Part shown: positions 25,308-34,883 of the stretch, piece by piece
Layout: every line of letters starts with the position of its first letter
Numbering within the stretch: the first letter of the stretch is position 1
Source: Parafilimonas terrae
GTDB taxonomy: Bacteria; Bacteroidota; Bacteroidia; Chitinophagales; Chitinophagaceae
Assembly (NCBI RefSeq): GCF_900115755.1
Contig: NZ_FOXQ01000001.1
Span: 806,001-870,000 of the forward strand
Length of the DNA: 64,000 bases
Reading direction: 5' to 3'
The notes under the pieces: generated by a model
Seen by the model: only the letters and a program-made list of their open reading frames with translations
Database searches by the model: none
Told to the model about the DNA's origin: nothing
Program-made: the position numbers and the translations under genes

Positions 25308-26072
25308 TTATTTATCAGCCCCAAAACCAGCCATCGCATATTCTTTGTTCAGGCGGGCAATGTTGGTTACAGAAATTTCTTTAGGACAGGCAGCCTCGCA
25401 TGCATTTGTATTGGTGCAGGCGCCGAAGCCTTCCTTATCCATTTGGTTAATCATGGCTACCACGCGGGTTTTGCGTTCTGGATCGCCCTGTGGTAATAAA
25501 GCCAGGTGAGAAACCTTTGCAGATACAAACAACATGGCAGAACTGTTTTTGCAGGCTGCAACGCAGGCGCCGCAACCTATGCAGGCTGCTGCGGCAAAAG
25601 CTTTATCGGCATTTTCTTTTTCAATGGGAATAGCATTTGCATCAACCGCATTACCGGTGTTTACAGAAATATAGCCACCGGCCTGTATAATCCTGTCGAA
25701 AGCAGAGCGGTCAACTACCAGGTCTTTTATAACCGGGAAAGCTTTGGCACGCCAGGGTTCAACAATAATGGTATCGCCGTCTTTAAAAGCACGCATGTGC
25801 AACTGGCAAACGGTATTTGCCTGCCAGGGGCCGTGCGGCTTACCATCAATATACATGGAACACATGCCGCAAATACCTTCACGGCAATCATGATCAAAAG
25901 CAATAGGGTCTTTACCTTCAGTAATTAACCGCTCATTCAGCACATCAAACATTTCAAGAAAACTCATTTCACTCGAAATGCCTTCTACTTTATAGGTTTC
26001 AAATTTTCCTTTCTCTTTATTATTTCTTTGACGCCACACTTTAAGTGTGAGATTCATGTTGTAATGTTCCAT
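25308..26072 (-). CDS. sdhB: Succinate dehydrogenase/fumarate reductase iron-sulfur subunit
   Basis: About 254 residues from the ATG at 26072 (an ATG at 26057 giving [10 protein letters not shown] is equally possible). The N-terminal ferredoxin domain binds the [2Fe-2S] cluster with CREGICGMC and a later Cys; the C-terminal domain binds [4Fe-4S] and [3Fe-4S] with [12 protein letters not shown] and [14 protein letters not shown]. It transfers electrons from the flavoprotein to the membrane quinone site. Last gene of sdhCAB. A ~490-bp S23-type element separates it from sdhA, so translation of sdhB probably depends on reading through that insert or on a promoter inside it. Confidence 0.95.
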   Translation of the reverse strand: MEHYNMNLTLKVWRQRNNKEKGKFETYKVEGISSEMSFLEMFDVLNERLITEGKDPIAFDHDCREGICGMCSMYIDGKPHGPWQANTVCQLHMRAFKDGDTIIVEPWRAKAFPVIKDLVVDRSAFDRIIQAGGYISVNTGNAVDANAIPIEKENADKAFAAAACIGCGACVAACKNSSAMLFVSAKVSHLALLPQGDPERKTRVVAMINQMDKEGFGACTNTNACEAACPKEISVTNIARLNKEYAMAGFGADK

Positions 26073-26077
26073 ATCAA

Positions 26078-26483
26078 CTAATGTATCAATTTGAAAATTT
26101 GAAAATTTGAAAATGAATAGATCAGCATCCAAATAAAACCAGGAATCTTTCCTTTTGAAGAAGATATGATTTTTGATAAAATGTCGTTCAAATCATTTCT
26201 AAATTTTGCATCACAATAATAACTTTCATTGCACTCACATAAGATCAGCCAATATAAGTTTCGCTGGCTTCCTTGCGGCAATTTTCATTTTATGAATAAA
26301 ATCTGCCTTGCTTTCTGCATTTTGCGCTTCAAAAACATTTGCCCCAATCGATGTTGCTGAGCGTAAAAACTGTTTAGCAATTACAAACTTTTGCTTTTGT
26401 TCAAGAACCTCGCAATAATTAATTATTGCCAGTGAAAAATTAATTGTTTTGTTGACAATAATATTGTCTTTATCATTTCTCAT
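26078..26483 (-). pseudogene. Four-helix-bundle protein (S23/IVS family), frameshifted
   Basis: From 26483 the frame gives ~75 residues typical of the family (IVNKTINFSLAIINYCEVL, LRSATSIGANVFEAQNAES, KADFIHKMKIAA), then ends early. Family sequence continues in two other frames: KEASET, then LYWLILCECNESYYC onwards to about 26078. Restoring one A in GCAAGG and one T in ACTTAT would rejoin it (around 26240-26275). Homologues are encoded in 23S rRNA intervening sequences of several bacteria and bind nucleic acid or act with Avd-like partners. The gene lies between sdhA and sdhB, flanked by an 18-bp inverted repeat. Either true decay or two sequencing errors in short homopolymers. Confidence 0.8.
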
Positions 26484-26566
26484 AATCTAAAAATTTGAAG
26501 TTGGGTAAATTGAATTTTCCCTGTCTGCCGACAGGCAGGAAATTACCGCATTTTCAAATTTTCAAA
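26090..26566 (-). mobile_element. Candidate S23/IVS-type element in the sdh operon, bounded by inverted repeats
   Basis: TTTGAAAATTTGAAAATG at 26098-26115 (part of a three-fold TTTGAAAA run from 26090) is repeated exactly in inverse at 26549-26566. The right repeat abuts the sdhA stop codon directly and the left one ends 17 bases before sdhB. A GC-rich palindrome (26518-26540) lies just inside the right repeat, and the frameshifted S23 gene fills the middle. The arrangement looks like a small inserted element, but no transposase and no target duplication were identified. Confidence 0.55.
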
Positions 26567-28540
26567 CTATTTATAACTCCGCTGTGTTGGATGCACCACT
26601 TCATAATCCAATGCTTCCTTGTGCAGCTCCCAATCTTCATCGCCTTTATATTCCCAGGCCGAAACAAACATATAATGCTCATCGTCGCGCATGGCCTCGC
26701 CTTCTTCCGTTTGATACTCTTCCCTGAAATGCCCGCCGCAGCTTTCGTTGCGGTCTAACGCATCAATGCACATTAGTTCTCCCAATTCTATAAAGTCTGC
26801 CACGCGGCCGGCCTTATCTAATTCAGGATTAAATTCATCAATGCTTCCGGGTATTTTTACATTGCTCCAAAATTCTTTTCTCAACGCACGGATTTCTTCA
26901 ATTGCTTCTTTCAGCCCCTGCGCATTCCTGGCCATGCCGCATTTATCCCACATAATTTTTCCGAGACGTTTATGAAGGCTTTCAACAGATTCACTGCCTT
27001 TAATATTCATCAGCGTTTGTATCCTTTCCGCTACTTTCTTTTCTGCTTCTTCAAATGCAGGATGCGTGGTAGGAATAGCAGGCGTTCTTATTTCATCTGC
27101 CAGGTAATTTCCTATTGTGTATGGTATTACGAAATAACCGTCTGCCAAACCCTGCATAAGAGCACTTGCACCCAAACGGTTGGCGCCATGATCGCTGAAG
27201 TTACATTCACCCAAAGCATATAAACCGGGAACAGTAGTTTGCAACTCATAATCCACCCAAAGGCCACCCATTGTGTAATGCACTGCGGGATATATGCGCA
27301 TAGGCACCTCGTAAGGATTTTCCCCGGTAATCTTTTCATACATATCGAAAAGGTTGCCGTATTTTTCCTTTACAACCTCATCCCCCATTTGTTTAATTTG
27401 TTCGGACGATGGGTTATCTATGCCGCGCTTGCCAGCCTCAATTTTACCGTAACGTTCAATGGCGGATGCATAATCGAGATAAACAGCCTGTTTTGATGAA
27501 CCAACGCCGTAACCGGCATCGCATCTTTCTTTGGCAGCCCTTGAGGCAACATCTCTCGGAACGAGATTACCATAAGCCGGGTACCTTCTTTCCAGGTAAT
27601 AATCCCTTTCTTCCTCCGGAATCTGGTTAGCCGGCCTGTTATCGCCTTTTTTCTTCGGCACCCATATACGGCCATCGTTGCGCAGGCTTTCGCTCATTAG
27701 TGTAAGCTTGCTTTGATAATCGCCGCTCACAGGTATGCAGGTTGGATGTATTTGTGTAAAACAAGGATTGCCAAAATAAGCGCCTTTTTTATGCGCTTTC
27801 CATGCGGCGGTAACATTACAGCCCATAGCATTTGTTGAAAGATAGAAAACGTTGCCATAACCGCCGGAACATAGTACTACGGAATGGCCGAAATGCCTCT
27901 CCAACTGACCTGTTATAAGATTACGGCAGATTATACCGCGGGCTTTTCCGTCAATAACAACCACATCAAGCATTTCGTGGCGGGAATACATAGTTACATT
28001 GCCTAAAGCCACCTGCCTTTCCAATGCCTGGTAAGCGCCTATTAATAGCTGCTGGCCTGTTTGGCCCGCTGCATAAAAAGTTCTTTGTACCTGTACGCCG
28101 CCAAAGCTCCTGTTGCTTAACAGGCCGCCATACTCACGGGCAAAAGGCACGCCCTGCGCCACACATTGGTCAATAATATTGGCACTTACTTCTGCCAGGC
28201 GGTGCACATTAGATTCACGGCTTCTGTAATCGCCGCCTTTTATAGTATCATAAAATAAACGAAAAACGCTGTCGCCATCATTCTGATAATTCTTTGCGGC
28301 GTTAATGCCGCCCTGTGCAGCAATAGAGTGCGCACGGCGGGGAGAATCCTGAAAACAAAATGCTTTTACTTTATAACCCAATTCCCCTAATGAGGCGGCA
28401 GCAGAAGCACCGGCCAAACCAGTTCCAATTACAATAATTTCAATTTTACGCTTATTTGCCGGGTTAACGAGCTTGCAATGGCCTTTGTAATCTGTCCATT
28501 TATCTTCTAATTTTCCTTCTGGAATTTTTGCATCAAGCAT
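26567..28540 (-). CDS. sdhA: Succinate dehydrogenase/fumarate reductase flavoprotein subunit
   Basis: 657 residues. FAD-binding [18 protein letters not shown] near the N-terminus; the covalent-FAD His is in [19 protein letters not shown]; substrate and catalytic residues lie in [12 protein letters not shown] and [18 protein letters not shown]. It oxidises succinate to fumarate (or the reverse) at the cytoplasmic face of the membrane. Size and architecture match the Bacteroidota menaquinone-linked type-B complex. Second gene of sdhCAB, 38 bases after sdhC. Confidence 0.97.
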   Translation of the reverse strand: MLDAKIPEGKLEDKWTDYKGHCKLVNPANKRKIEIIVIGTGLAGASAAASLGELGYKVKAFCFQDSPRRAHSIAAQGGINAAKNYQNDGDSVFRLFYDTIKGGDYRSRESNVHRLAEVSANIIDQCVAQGVPFAREYGGLLSNRSFGGVQVQRTFYAAGQTGQQLLIGAYQALERQVALGNVTMYSRHEMLDVVVIDGKARGIICRNLITGQLERHFGHSVVLCSGGYGNVFYLSTNAMGCNVTAAWKAHKKGAYFGNPCFTQIHPTCIPVSGDYQSKLTLMSESLRNDGRIWVPKKKGDNRPANQIPEEERDYYLERRYPAYGNLVPRDVASRAAKERCDAGYGVGSSKQAVYLDYASAIERYGKIEAGKRGIDNPSSEQIKQMGDEVVKEKYGNLFDMYEKITGENPYEVPMRIYPAVHYTMGGLWVDYELQTTVPGLYALGECNFSDHGANRLGASALMQGLADGYFVIPYTIGNYLADEIRTPAIPTTHPAFEEAEKKVAERIQTLMNIKGSESVESLHKRLGKIMWDKCGMARNAQGLKEAIEEIRALRKEFWSNVKIPGSIDEFNPELDKAGRVADFIELGELMCIDALDRNESCGGHFREEYQTEEGEAMRDDEHYMFVSAWEYKGDEDWELHKEALDYEVVHPTQRSYK

Positions 28541-28578
28541 ATTGAAAGTTTCAAAATTTAGAAAAGAATAAAAAATAA

Positions 28579-29280
28579 TCAGTTTACCGGCGCACTAAGC
28601 CAGCCCAGGTAGAAACTTACAGGCATCATGGCAAACGCAAGAGATACAACAATAGAAAATATATAACCGCACCATCTTATAATTACAAGATACCTTTTAT
28701 TATAAACACCCATTGTTTTAAACGAGCTGTAAAAACCATGTAAAAGATGATAGGCAAGTGAGATGCATCCCAAAACATATACAACCACAATCCATAAGGT
28801 TTGAAACCGGTAGTACATTAAAGAATACAGGTCGTGCACTTCTTTTGTGCCATTATTAATGCTTGCTTCAGGCATGCGGCCAAAACGTGATGGCACCCAG
28901 AAATCAATAAGATGAATAATTAGAAAAAGCAATATTAATGTGCCGAGCAAACCCATGCTGCGGCTATACCAGCGGCTGCCGCGGTTGCCATAATCTACAG
29001 CATACCCAATGCCGCGTTTGCTGCGGTTTTCTGCTTCCAGCACAAGCCCCTGAACAATATGCAGTATGATAAAAAGAAATAAACCTATTTCCAGGATACG
29101 CGGAACAACATTGGCGCCTAAGAAATTTGCAGCCCTGTTAAACATTTCACCGTGATCGCCTGCCCAAACAAGTGCATTAACGCCTACATGAACTATTAAA
29201 AAAAGAATAAGAAAAATTCCGGTTAAGGCCATCGTTATCTTCTGACCTATTGAAGATGTAAAAACCTGCTTCCAAGTCAT
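28579..29280 (-). CDS. sdhC: Succinate dehydrogenase cytochrome b subunit (type B)
   Basis: 233 residues with five hydrophobic helices and conserved haem-ligand histidines in the helices (for example in [25 protein letters not shown] and LIIHLIDFW). Start [15 protein letters not shown] is typical of Bacteroidota SdhC. It anchors SdhAB and passes electrons between the iron-sulfur subunit and menaquinone through two haems b. First gene of the operon; a good promoter with a palindrome lies upstream at 29313-29347. Confidence 0.95.
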   Translation of the reverse strand: MTWKQVFTSSIGQKITMALTGIFLILFLIVHVGVNALVWAGDHGEMFNRAANFLGANVVPRILEIGLFLFIILHIVQGLVLEAENRSKRGIGYAVDYGNRGSRWYSRSMGLLGTLILLFLIIHLIDFWVPSRFGRMPEASINNGTKEVHDLYSLMYYRFQTLWIVVVYVLGCISLAYHLLHGFYSSFKTMGVYNKRYLVIIRWCGYIFSIVVSLAFAMMPVSFYLGWLSAPVN

Positions 29281-29312
29281 ATTTGCAAGATTAGTTTAGA
29301 TAAATCCGCCCG

Positions 29313-29347
29313 CAAAATTACGGCACGATTGTCACAATCATGTCAAA
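29313..29347 (-). promoter_or_regulatory. Promoter of sdhCAB with central palindrome
   Basis: On the minus strand TTTG (29347-29344) and TAATTTTG (29320-29313) fit the Bacteroidota -33/-7 consensus with a 23-bp spacer. The start codon follows 32 bases after the -7 element. A perfect 13-bp palindrome, GATTGTGACAATC (29327-29339), lies between the two elements, where a repressor or Crp/Fnr-like activator could act. Confidence 0.6.
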
Positions 29348-29369
29348 AAAATGATTTATAGAGGAAAAC

Positions 29370-29495
29370 AACAGTGTGCATCCATGTAATCCATGAGCAA
29401 CAGAACACCAGGTTTAGCATAATATAAATTGCTCACAGATAACGCAGATTCATAAAAGAAAAATAAATCTGTGTACATCCGTGTAACCTGTGAGC
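29370..29495 (+). repeat. Palindromic repeat family A: one decayed half and one full copy
   Basis: A degenerate right arm (TGTGCATCCATGTAATCCATG, ~29372-29394) is followed by a full copy at 29432-29495 starting CTCACAGATAACGCAGATT and ending CCTGTGAG. Orientation as at 2405-3342. It lies between divergent sdhC and the ABC permease gene. Confidence 0.75.
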
Positions 29496-29614
29496 AACAA
29501 AATAACACGTTTACATGAACGAGGCTCTGATCATACAGATTATGAATAATCACGCAAAGTTTCCGCTCATCTAAAATTTATTTTCACTACCAATCTGTTT
29601 TATACTTTTGGTAT

Positions 29615-30874
29615 ATGCGAAAGCTTTTGAATATTTTATGGAACAGCTTTAAGATGTCGCTGGGCGAATTAAAAAATAATAAGCTGCGCAGCGGGCTTTC
29701 GCTTATTGGCGTTGCCTTTGGTATTTTTTGCATAATAAGTGTGCTTACAACTGTGAACAGCCTTGAATATAAAATTCAAAGCGATATCGCTGCCCTCGGC
29801 ACCAATACAATTTATATTGATAAATGGCAATACGGCGCAGGCGATGACGGCGATTATCCCTGGTGGAAATTTGTAAACAGGCCTGATCCGAAATTCCGTG
29901 ATGTAAAGCTGGTGAAGCAACGCAGCACGCTTGCTGAAAATGTTGCTTTCTTTATTGAAGACAATGCCGATCTTAAATACAAAAACCAGGAAGTAAAAAA
30001 CTCAAGTATTTATGGTGTAAGCGAAGAATTCAATCAAATTCAAACTATTGACCTTATACAGGGCCGCTACTTTACCGAAACAGAATTTAACAACGGCAAC
30101 CCGGTTGTAGTGATGGGTTATGAAAACGCCAGGCTGTTATTTGGCTCTGCCAACAGTGCGGTGGGCAAAGTGGTAACGTTCAGCAATTTTAAGGCAACCG
30201 TTATAGGCGTTATAGAAAAGCAGGGAAGCAGTTTTGGCCCCGGTTATAATTTTGATGAATCCATAATCCTTCCTTATCATTTCTATACAAAAGTGTATGG
30301 CACCAACCAGCCTTTTAACCAGCATTATGTGATGGTAAAAGGCAGGGCCAATGTACCATCCGGCGCGCTGGTGGATGAGTTGGAAGGTGTAATGCGGCAA
30401 ATACGCAGATTAAGCCCTAAGCAGGAAGATAATTTTGCGCTCAACGATATTAACTTTATGACCGAGGCAGTGAGTGGTTTCTTTGGCACCGTAAACATTG
30501 GCGGCTGGGCCATTGCAGGATTGAGTTTAATTGTGGGCGCATTTGGTGTTGCCAACATTATGTTTGTTACCGTGCGTGAACGTACGAGCCAGATTGGATT
30601 GAAAAAAGCCATTGGTGCTAAAAGCAGAACGATATTACTTGAGTTTTTACTGGAAAGCGCATTTCTATGTATCATCGGCGGTTTTATTGGCCTGCTTATG
30701 GTGTGGGGCCTCGCCGCCATTCTAAGCACATTCCTGCCTTTTGCAATTGTTATTTCCGGCAAAATAATCCTGCTCGCTTTTTCTATTTGCGTAATACTCG
30801 GTATTCTTTCAGGCATTATTCCCGCATCCATTGCAGCACGCATGAACCCAGTGGTGGCTATAAGAAGCAAATAG
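29615..30874 (+). CDS. MacB-like ABC transporter permease (FtsX domain)
   Basis: 419 residues: one N-terminal helix (about 22-45), a ~230-residue periplasmic MacB-type domain, then three C-terminal FtsX helices (GGWAIAGLSLIVGAFGVANI; ESAFLCIIGGFIGLLMVWGL; ISGKIILLAFSICVILGILSG) and the PASIAARMNPVVAIRSK ending. The segment FVTVRERTSQIGLKKAIGAK is the coupling helix region. MacB-type systems transmit ATPase motion to the periplasm for export or signalling. No ATPase or membrane-fusion gene lies next to it, so partners must be elsewhere. Confidence 0.9.
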   Translation: MRKLLNILWNSFKMSLGELKNNKLRSGLSLIGVAFGIFCIISVLTTVNSLEYKIQSDIAALGTNTIYIDKWQYGAGDDGDYPWWKFVNRPDPKFRDVKLVKQRSTLAENVAFFIEDNADLKYKNQEVKNSSIYGVSEEFNQIQTIDLIQGRYFTETEFNNGNPVVVMGYENARLLFGSANSAVGKVVTFSNFKATVIGVIEKQGSSFGPGYNFDESIILPYHFYTKVYGTNQPFNQHYVMVKGRANVPSGALVDELEGVMRQIRRLSPKQEDNFALNDINFMTEAVSGFFGTVNIGGWAIAGLSLIVGAFGVANIMFVTVRERTSQIGLKKAIGAKSRTILLEFLLESAFLCIIGGFIGLLMVWGLAAILSTFLPFAIVISGKIILLAFSICVILGILSGIIPASIAARMNPVVAIRSK

Positions 30875-30936
30875 TTTAGCTGATTGGGTTATCCAATTAC
30901 TTCACTTGTATTTCTATAAAATCATTCAAAAAATTA

Positions 30937-30978
30937 TTGCCACAGGTACACAGCTTTTTATCTGTGCATCTGTGGCAA
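30937..30978. terminator. Long hairpin after the ABC permease gene
   Basis: TTGCCACAGGTACACAG pairs with CTGTGCATCTGTGGCAA (two mismatches) around an 8-base loop, 62 bases after the stop codon. No clear T-run follows. It shares CACAG/CTGTG words with repeat family A, so it may be a terminator or a diverged copy. Confidence 0.5.
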
Positions 30979-31083
30979 ACAAAAATTAATACAAGGTGAT
31001 TAATGCCGGGTTCCGGAAATTAATGTCAGTGAGTTTAAGCTAATAACTGTTATAAAAGCTATGTTGTAGCTTGCAGCAACATA

Positions 31084-32037
31084 ATGATTGAAGCGAAGAA
31101 TATCACTAAAAAATTCAGGCAACAAACCGCCGTTGATAATATTTCTTTCAACATTGAAGAAGGAGAAAACTTTGTATTGCTGGGCACAAGCGGCTGCGGC
31201 AAAACTACTACACTTAAAATGCTTAACCGGCTGATTGAACCTACTGCCGGTTCTATTTATATCAATCAAAAAAATATTGAAGAGCAAAATGCTGAAACGC
31301 TCAGAAGAAGCATTGGTTATGTATTGCAGAATACAGGCTTGTTTCCGCATTACACCGTTGCAGAAAATATTGCCGTTGTTCCTAATCTTTTTAAATGGAA
31401 TAAAGAGAAGATAAGATTACGTGTGGAAGAGCTGATGCGCAAACTTCATCTTTCAAAAGAATATTACAATGCTTATCCAAACGAATTAAGCGGCGGCCAG
31501 CAACAACGCGTTGGATTGGCAAGAGCTTTGGCGGCTGATGCTGCTATATTATTAATGGATGAACCTTTTGGCGCGCTTGATCCCATAACCAGGACAAAAG
31601 TGCGTACTGATTTTATAAATCTTGAAGAGTTTAAAAAGAAAACAATTGTGCTTGTTACGCATGACGTACAGGAAGCTTTTGAACTTGCCGACAGGATTTG
31701 TTTAATGGATAAAGGCAAAATAATTCAAACGGGCACACCGGCTGAATTGCTGTTTAAACCAGTTGACAGTTTTGTAAAAACTTTCTTTGATGAACAAAGA
31801 TTGCAGCTGGAATATAAATCTGTAACGCTGCAAATGCTCTGGCAATTTTTGAAAGATGACCATAGCAACACATCATCATTAAAAGAAATTTCGTCGCAGA
31901 CAAATATCTGGCAGGCGCTTGAATATTTAAATACAAATAATGACGATAGCGTCAGCACAAAAAATAATAATACAGTCAAAGAAATAAACTATGCTTCTCT
32001 TATGCATGCTTTCAATCAATATAAAAAATACAATTGA
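31084..32037 (+). CDS. ABC transporter ATPase, OpuCA/EgtV-like
   Basis: 317 residues. Walker A GTSGCGKTT (34-42), Q-loop in YVLQNTGLFPH, signature LSGGQQQRVGLARAL, Walker B LLMDEPFGALD, H-loop VTHD. The order and the NTGLFPHYTVAENIA segment are typical of quaternary-amine (betaine/choline) importers, the family that includes EgtV. A ~75-residue C-terminal extension lacks recognisable CBS domains. Its stop overlaps the start of the permease gene by one base (TGATG), so both are translated together. egtB and egtD follow, pointing to a trimethylammonium compound such as ergothioneine or hercynine as substrate. Confidence 0.9.
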   Translation: MIEAKNITKKFRQQTAVDNISFNIEEGENFVLLGTSGCGKTTTLKMLNRLIEPTAGSIYINQKNIEEQNAETLRRSIGYVLQNTGLFPHYTVAENIAVVPNLFKWNKEKIRLRVEELMRKLHLSKEYYNAYPNELSGGQQQRVGLARALAADAAILLMDEPFGALDPITRTKVRTDFINLEEFKKKTIVLVTHDVQEAFELADRICLMDKGKIIQTGTPAELLFKPVDSFVKTFFDEQRLQLEYKSVTLQMLWQFLKDDHSNTSSLKEISSQTNIWQALEYLNTNNDDSVSTKNNNTVKEINYASLMHAFNQYKKYN

Positions 32038-33608
32038 TGGAACAGCAACAAAACCTTTGGAATTTCATAGTACAGCAGCGGGATAAATTGCTCGATCAAA
32101 CCATTGCACATATCGGGCTTACATTTATTTCATTGCTTATTGCTGTTGCCATTGGTTTGCCGCTGGGCATTTTCATTGCAAGAAGAAGAAAAGCAGCAGG
32201 CATTGTTTTAAACATTGCCGGTATTTTGCAAACTATACCAAGCATTGCATTGCTTGGCTTTATGATCCCGCTATTAGGTATCGGTCCATTGCCCGCCATT
32301 ACGGCTTTGTTTTTATATGCGTTGCTTCCAATTATAAGAAATACATACACAGGCATTAAAGAAACAGATGCTAGTGTGCTGGAAGCCGCAACAGCCATGG
32401 GTTTCAGCAGGTGGCAGGTTTTAACAAAAGTTGAATTACCGCTTGCATTTCCGGTTATACTTGCAGGCATAAGAACGGCCACTGTTATTAATGTTGGCGT
32501 GGCAACGCTGGCTGCTTATATTGCTGCCGGTGGCCTGGGCGAATTTATTTTTGGCGGCATTTCCCTTAACAATACTAACATGATTTTAGCAGGTGCTATT
32601 CCTGCCGCCCTGCTTGCTATTCTGTTTGATTTTTTATTATCACGCATTCAAAAAATCAACTTAAAAAAATTAAGACTGGCTGTTTGGCTGATGCCGGTTA
32701 TCATTTTATTGCTATCCTCTTTTTATGTTATTCCTTCCTTTGAAAAAAATAAATTGCTTGCAGGGTTTACGCCGGAATTTATGGGGCGGCAGGATGGATA
32801 CCTTGGCTTAAAATCAGTTTATCAACTCAACATTAAAAATGTGGTTATCAGCGATGCTGTAATGTATAAAGCTGCCTATGAAAAAAAATTAGACATAATA
32901 AGCGGCTATAGCACAGATGGCAGGCTGAAAGCTTTTGATCTTGTTGTACTGGATGATGACAGGCATATTTTTCCGCCATATTATGCAGCGCCCGTTATTC
33001 GCGCAGATGTGCTGAAAACATATCCGCAGCTTGAAAATGTATTGAATATGCTTTCAGGGAAAATAAATGATTCCATAATGACAGCGTTGAATTATGAAGT
33101 GGATTATTTAAAACAATCGCCGGAAAAAGTGGCAAGAAATTTTCTGCTTGAAAATGATTTGTATAAGCCACCGCAAAATGGTAATAAAGGAACTATACGC
33201 TTAGGTTCAAAAATTTTTGGCGAGCAATATATTCTCATCAATATGTATGCAATGCTTATCAGGGGTTATACCAATCTAAATGTTGAAACAAAAACAGGCC
33301 TGGGTGGTACAAAAATTTGCTTTGATGCATTAACCAACAATCAAATTGATATGTATCCCGAATATACGGGAACAGGGTTGCTGGCTATTTTAAATGCTTC
33401 AGCTAATACATTGGATAAATTAAAACAGAATAAAGACAGCATATATCATTATGTGTCTGGCCAATTCAAACAAAAATATAATTTAACATGGCTGAAGCCG
33501 ATAGGTTTTAATAATGCTTATGCATTAATGATGAGAAGAAAACAAAGTGATGAACTGAATGTACATTCAATAAGTGAACTAACGAATTATATTGATAAGC
33601 AGAAATGA
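32037..33608 (+). CDS. ABC permease fused to a substrate-binding domain, EgtU/OpuBB-BC-like, with permuted lobe order
   Basis: 523 residues from the ATG at 32037. Residues 20-205 form the permease (ISLLIAVAIGLPLGIFIARR; EAATAMGFSRWQVLTKVELP coupling helix), and ~212-233 is a further helix. The rest is a periplasmic OpuC-type binding domain with its halves swapped: residues 242-375 (FTPEF, STDGRLKAFDLVVLDDDRH, FPPYYAAPVIR, NYEVDY) are normally the second half, while 385-520 (IRLGSKIFGEQ, YPEYTGTGLLAIL, GFNNAYAL, SISELTNY) are normally the first. Fused permease/binding proteins of this family include the ergothioneine importer EgtU. Overlaps the ATPase gene and sits 58 bases before egtB. Confidence 0.88.
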   Translation: MEQQQNLWNFIVQQRDKLLDQTIAHIGLTFISLLIAVAIGLPLGIFIARRRKAAGIVLNIAGILQTIPSIALLGFMIPLLGIGPLPAITALFLYALLPIIRNTYTGIKETDASVLEAATAMGFSRWQVLTKVELPLAFPVILAGIRTATVINVGVATLAAYIAAGGLGEFIFGGISLNNTNMILAGAIPAALLAILFDFLLSRIQKINLKKLRLAVWLMPVIILLLSSFYVIPSFEKNKLLAGFTPEFMGRQDGYLGLKSVYQLNIKNVVISDAVMYKAAYEKKLDIISGYSTDGRLKAFDLVVLDDDRHIFPPYYAAPVIRADVLKTYPQLENVLNMLSGKINDSIMTALNYEVDYLKQSPEKVARNFLLENDLYKPPQNGNKGTIRLGSKIFGEQYILINMYAMLIRGYTNLNVETKTGLGGTKICFDALTNNQIDMYPEYTGTGLLAILNASANTLDKLKQNKDSIYHYVSGQFKQKYNLTWLKPIGFNNAYALMMRRKQSDELNVHSISELTNYIDKQK

Positions 33609-33666
33609 TTTTCGTGAAGGTGAAAACGCCAATTTGCATTCACGATCCACAATAAAAAAATGATCA

Positions 33667-34812
33667 ATGAATTTACAAGAACGTTTTAAACAAGTACGCC
33701 AGCATTCAATTGACATTTGTTCCAATCTTCAAACAGAAGATTATGTTGTGCAACCTGTAGTAGATGTGAGCCCGCCCAAATGGCATCTCGGCCACACTAC
33801 ATGGTTTTGGGAAGAGTTTGTTTTAAAACCGAATGATGAAAATTATGAGCAGTTCAATCCTAACTATAATTATGTTTTCAACAGCTATTACGAATCGGCA
33901 GGAACAAGGGTTATAAGAACAGACCGCGGTAATTTAAGCAGGCCGTCTGTTGAAGAAATTTATCAATACCGCAAGCATGTTGATAAAGGCATGCTGCATT
34001 TTTTAAAAAATAATTTAAGCAAAGCACTGCAGGATTTGATTGTACTTGGCCTTAATCATGAAGAACAGCACCAGGAATTACTGGCAACCGACATCAAGTA
34101 TATTTTAGGCAACAATCCTTTGTTTCCTGCCTTATATCCCGAAGAAAAAAAATCATCATTACCTGCAAAAAAAACATGGATACACATTGATGAAGGCATT
34201 TATGAAATAGGCTTTGAAGGAGAAGGCTTTTGTTTCGATAATGAGTTAAACCGTCATAAAGTTTATTTAAATGATTATTCCATTTGCAGTGAGCTTGTAA
34301 CCAATAAAGAATACCTTGAATTTATAAATGCAGGCGGTTATAAAAATTTTATTTACTGGCACATGGAAGGATGGGAATGGGTGAAAGCCAATGGAATTAA
34401 TGCGCCTATGTACTGGCATTTTATTGATGGCGAATGGATGAATTATACATTAAACGGCTTACTGCCGCTTGATGAGCATGAACCTGTTTGTCACGTTAGT
34501 TTTTATGAAGCTTATGCTTATGCATCGTGGAAGGGTTCGCGTTTGCCAACAGAAGCTGAATGGGAAATAGCAGCAACAAAATTTAACTGGGGCAAACGTT
34601 GGGAGTGGACAGAAAGTGCTTACCTTCCTTACCCCGGCTTTTCAAAAGCGCCGGGCGCTATTGGTGAATACAATGGCAAGTTTATGGTGAGCCAGAAAGT
34701 ATTGCGCGGTGCAAGCGACGTAACACCGCCAAACCATAGCCGCATTACGTATCGGAATTTTTTTCATCCGCCGTTACGATGGCAATATACAGGCATAAGA
34801 TTAGCTAAATAA
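33667..34812 (+). CDS. egtB: Ergothioneine synthesis sulfoxide synthase EgtB
   Basis: 381 residues. N-terminal DinB-like domain with iron ligands His43 (WHLGHTTWFWEE) and His131/His135 (NHEEQHQE), and C-terminal formylglycine-enzyme-like domain (about 165-381; RLPTEAEWEIAATKF, LRGASDVTPPNHSRITYRN). EgtB joins hercynine to cysteine or gamma-glutamylcysteine with O2, making the C-S bond of ergothioneine. It is shorter than the mycobacterial enzyme. It follows the transporter genes and precedes egtD, with a terminator-like hairpin between egtB and egtD. No egtA or egtC is nearby, which fits EgtB types that use free cysteine (inference). Confidence 0.93.
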   Translation: MNLQERFKQVRQHSIDICSNLQTEDYVVQPVVDVSPPKWHLGHTTWFWEEFVLKPNDENYEQFNPNYNYVFNSYYESAGTRVIRTDRGNLSRPSVEEIYQYRKHVDKGMLHFLKNNLSKALQDLIVLGLNHEEQHQELLATDIKYILGNNPLFPALYPEEKKSSLPAKKTWIHIDEGIYEIGFEGEGFCFDNELNRHKVYLNDYSICSELVTNKEYLEFINAGGYKNFIYWHMEGWEWVKANGINAPMYWHFIDGEWMNYTLNGLLPLDEHEPVCHVSFYEAYAYASWKGSRLPTEAEWEIAATKFNWGKRWEWTESAYLPYPGFSKAPGAIGEYNGKFMVSQKVLRGASDVTPPNHSRITYRNFFHPPLRWQYTGIRLAK

Positions 34813-34817
34813 AATAA

Positions 34818-34856
34818 GCTGCGGGCTTTGAGCTGGTTAAACTCAAAGCCTGCAGC
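34818..34856 (+). terminator. Hairpin between egtB and egtD
   Basis: GCTGCGGGCTTTGAG and CTCAAAGCCTGCAGC form a 15-bp stem with one mismatch and a 9-base loop, followed by AAAATTTT. It begins six bases after the egtB stop. It probably terminates or attenuates the upstream transcript, so egtD may be less expressed or have its own promoter. Confidence 0.7.
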
Positions 34857-34883
34857 AAAATTTTAAATTATCAATCATTAATT

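Noticed and set aside
30325-30870. 181-residue minus-strand frame opposite the MacB-like permease
   Set aside because: Shadow of the permease gene; no domain, composition fits an antisense frame.
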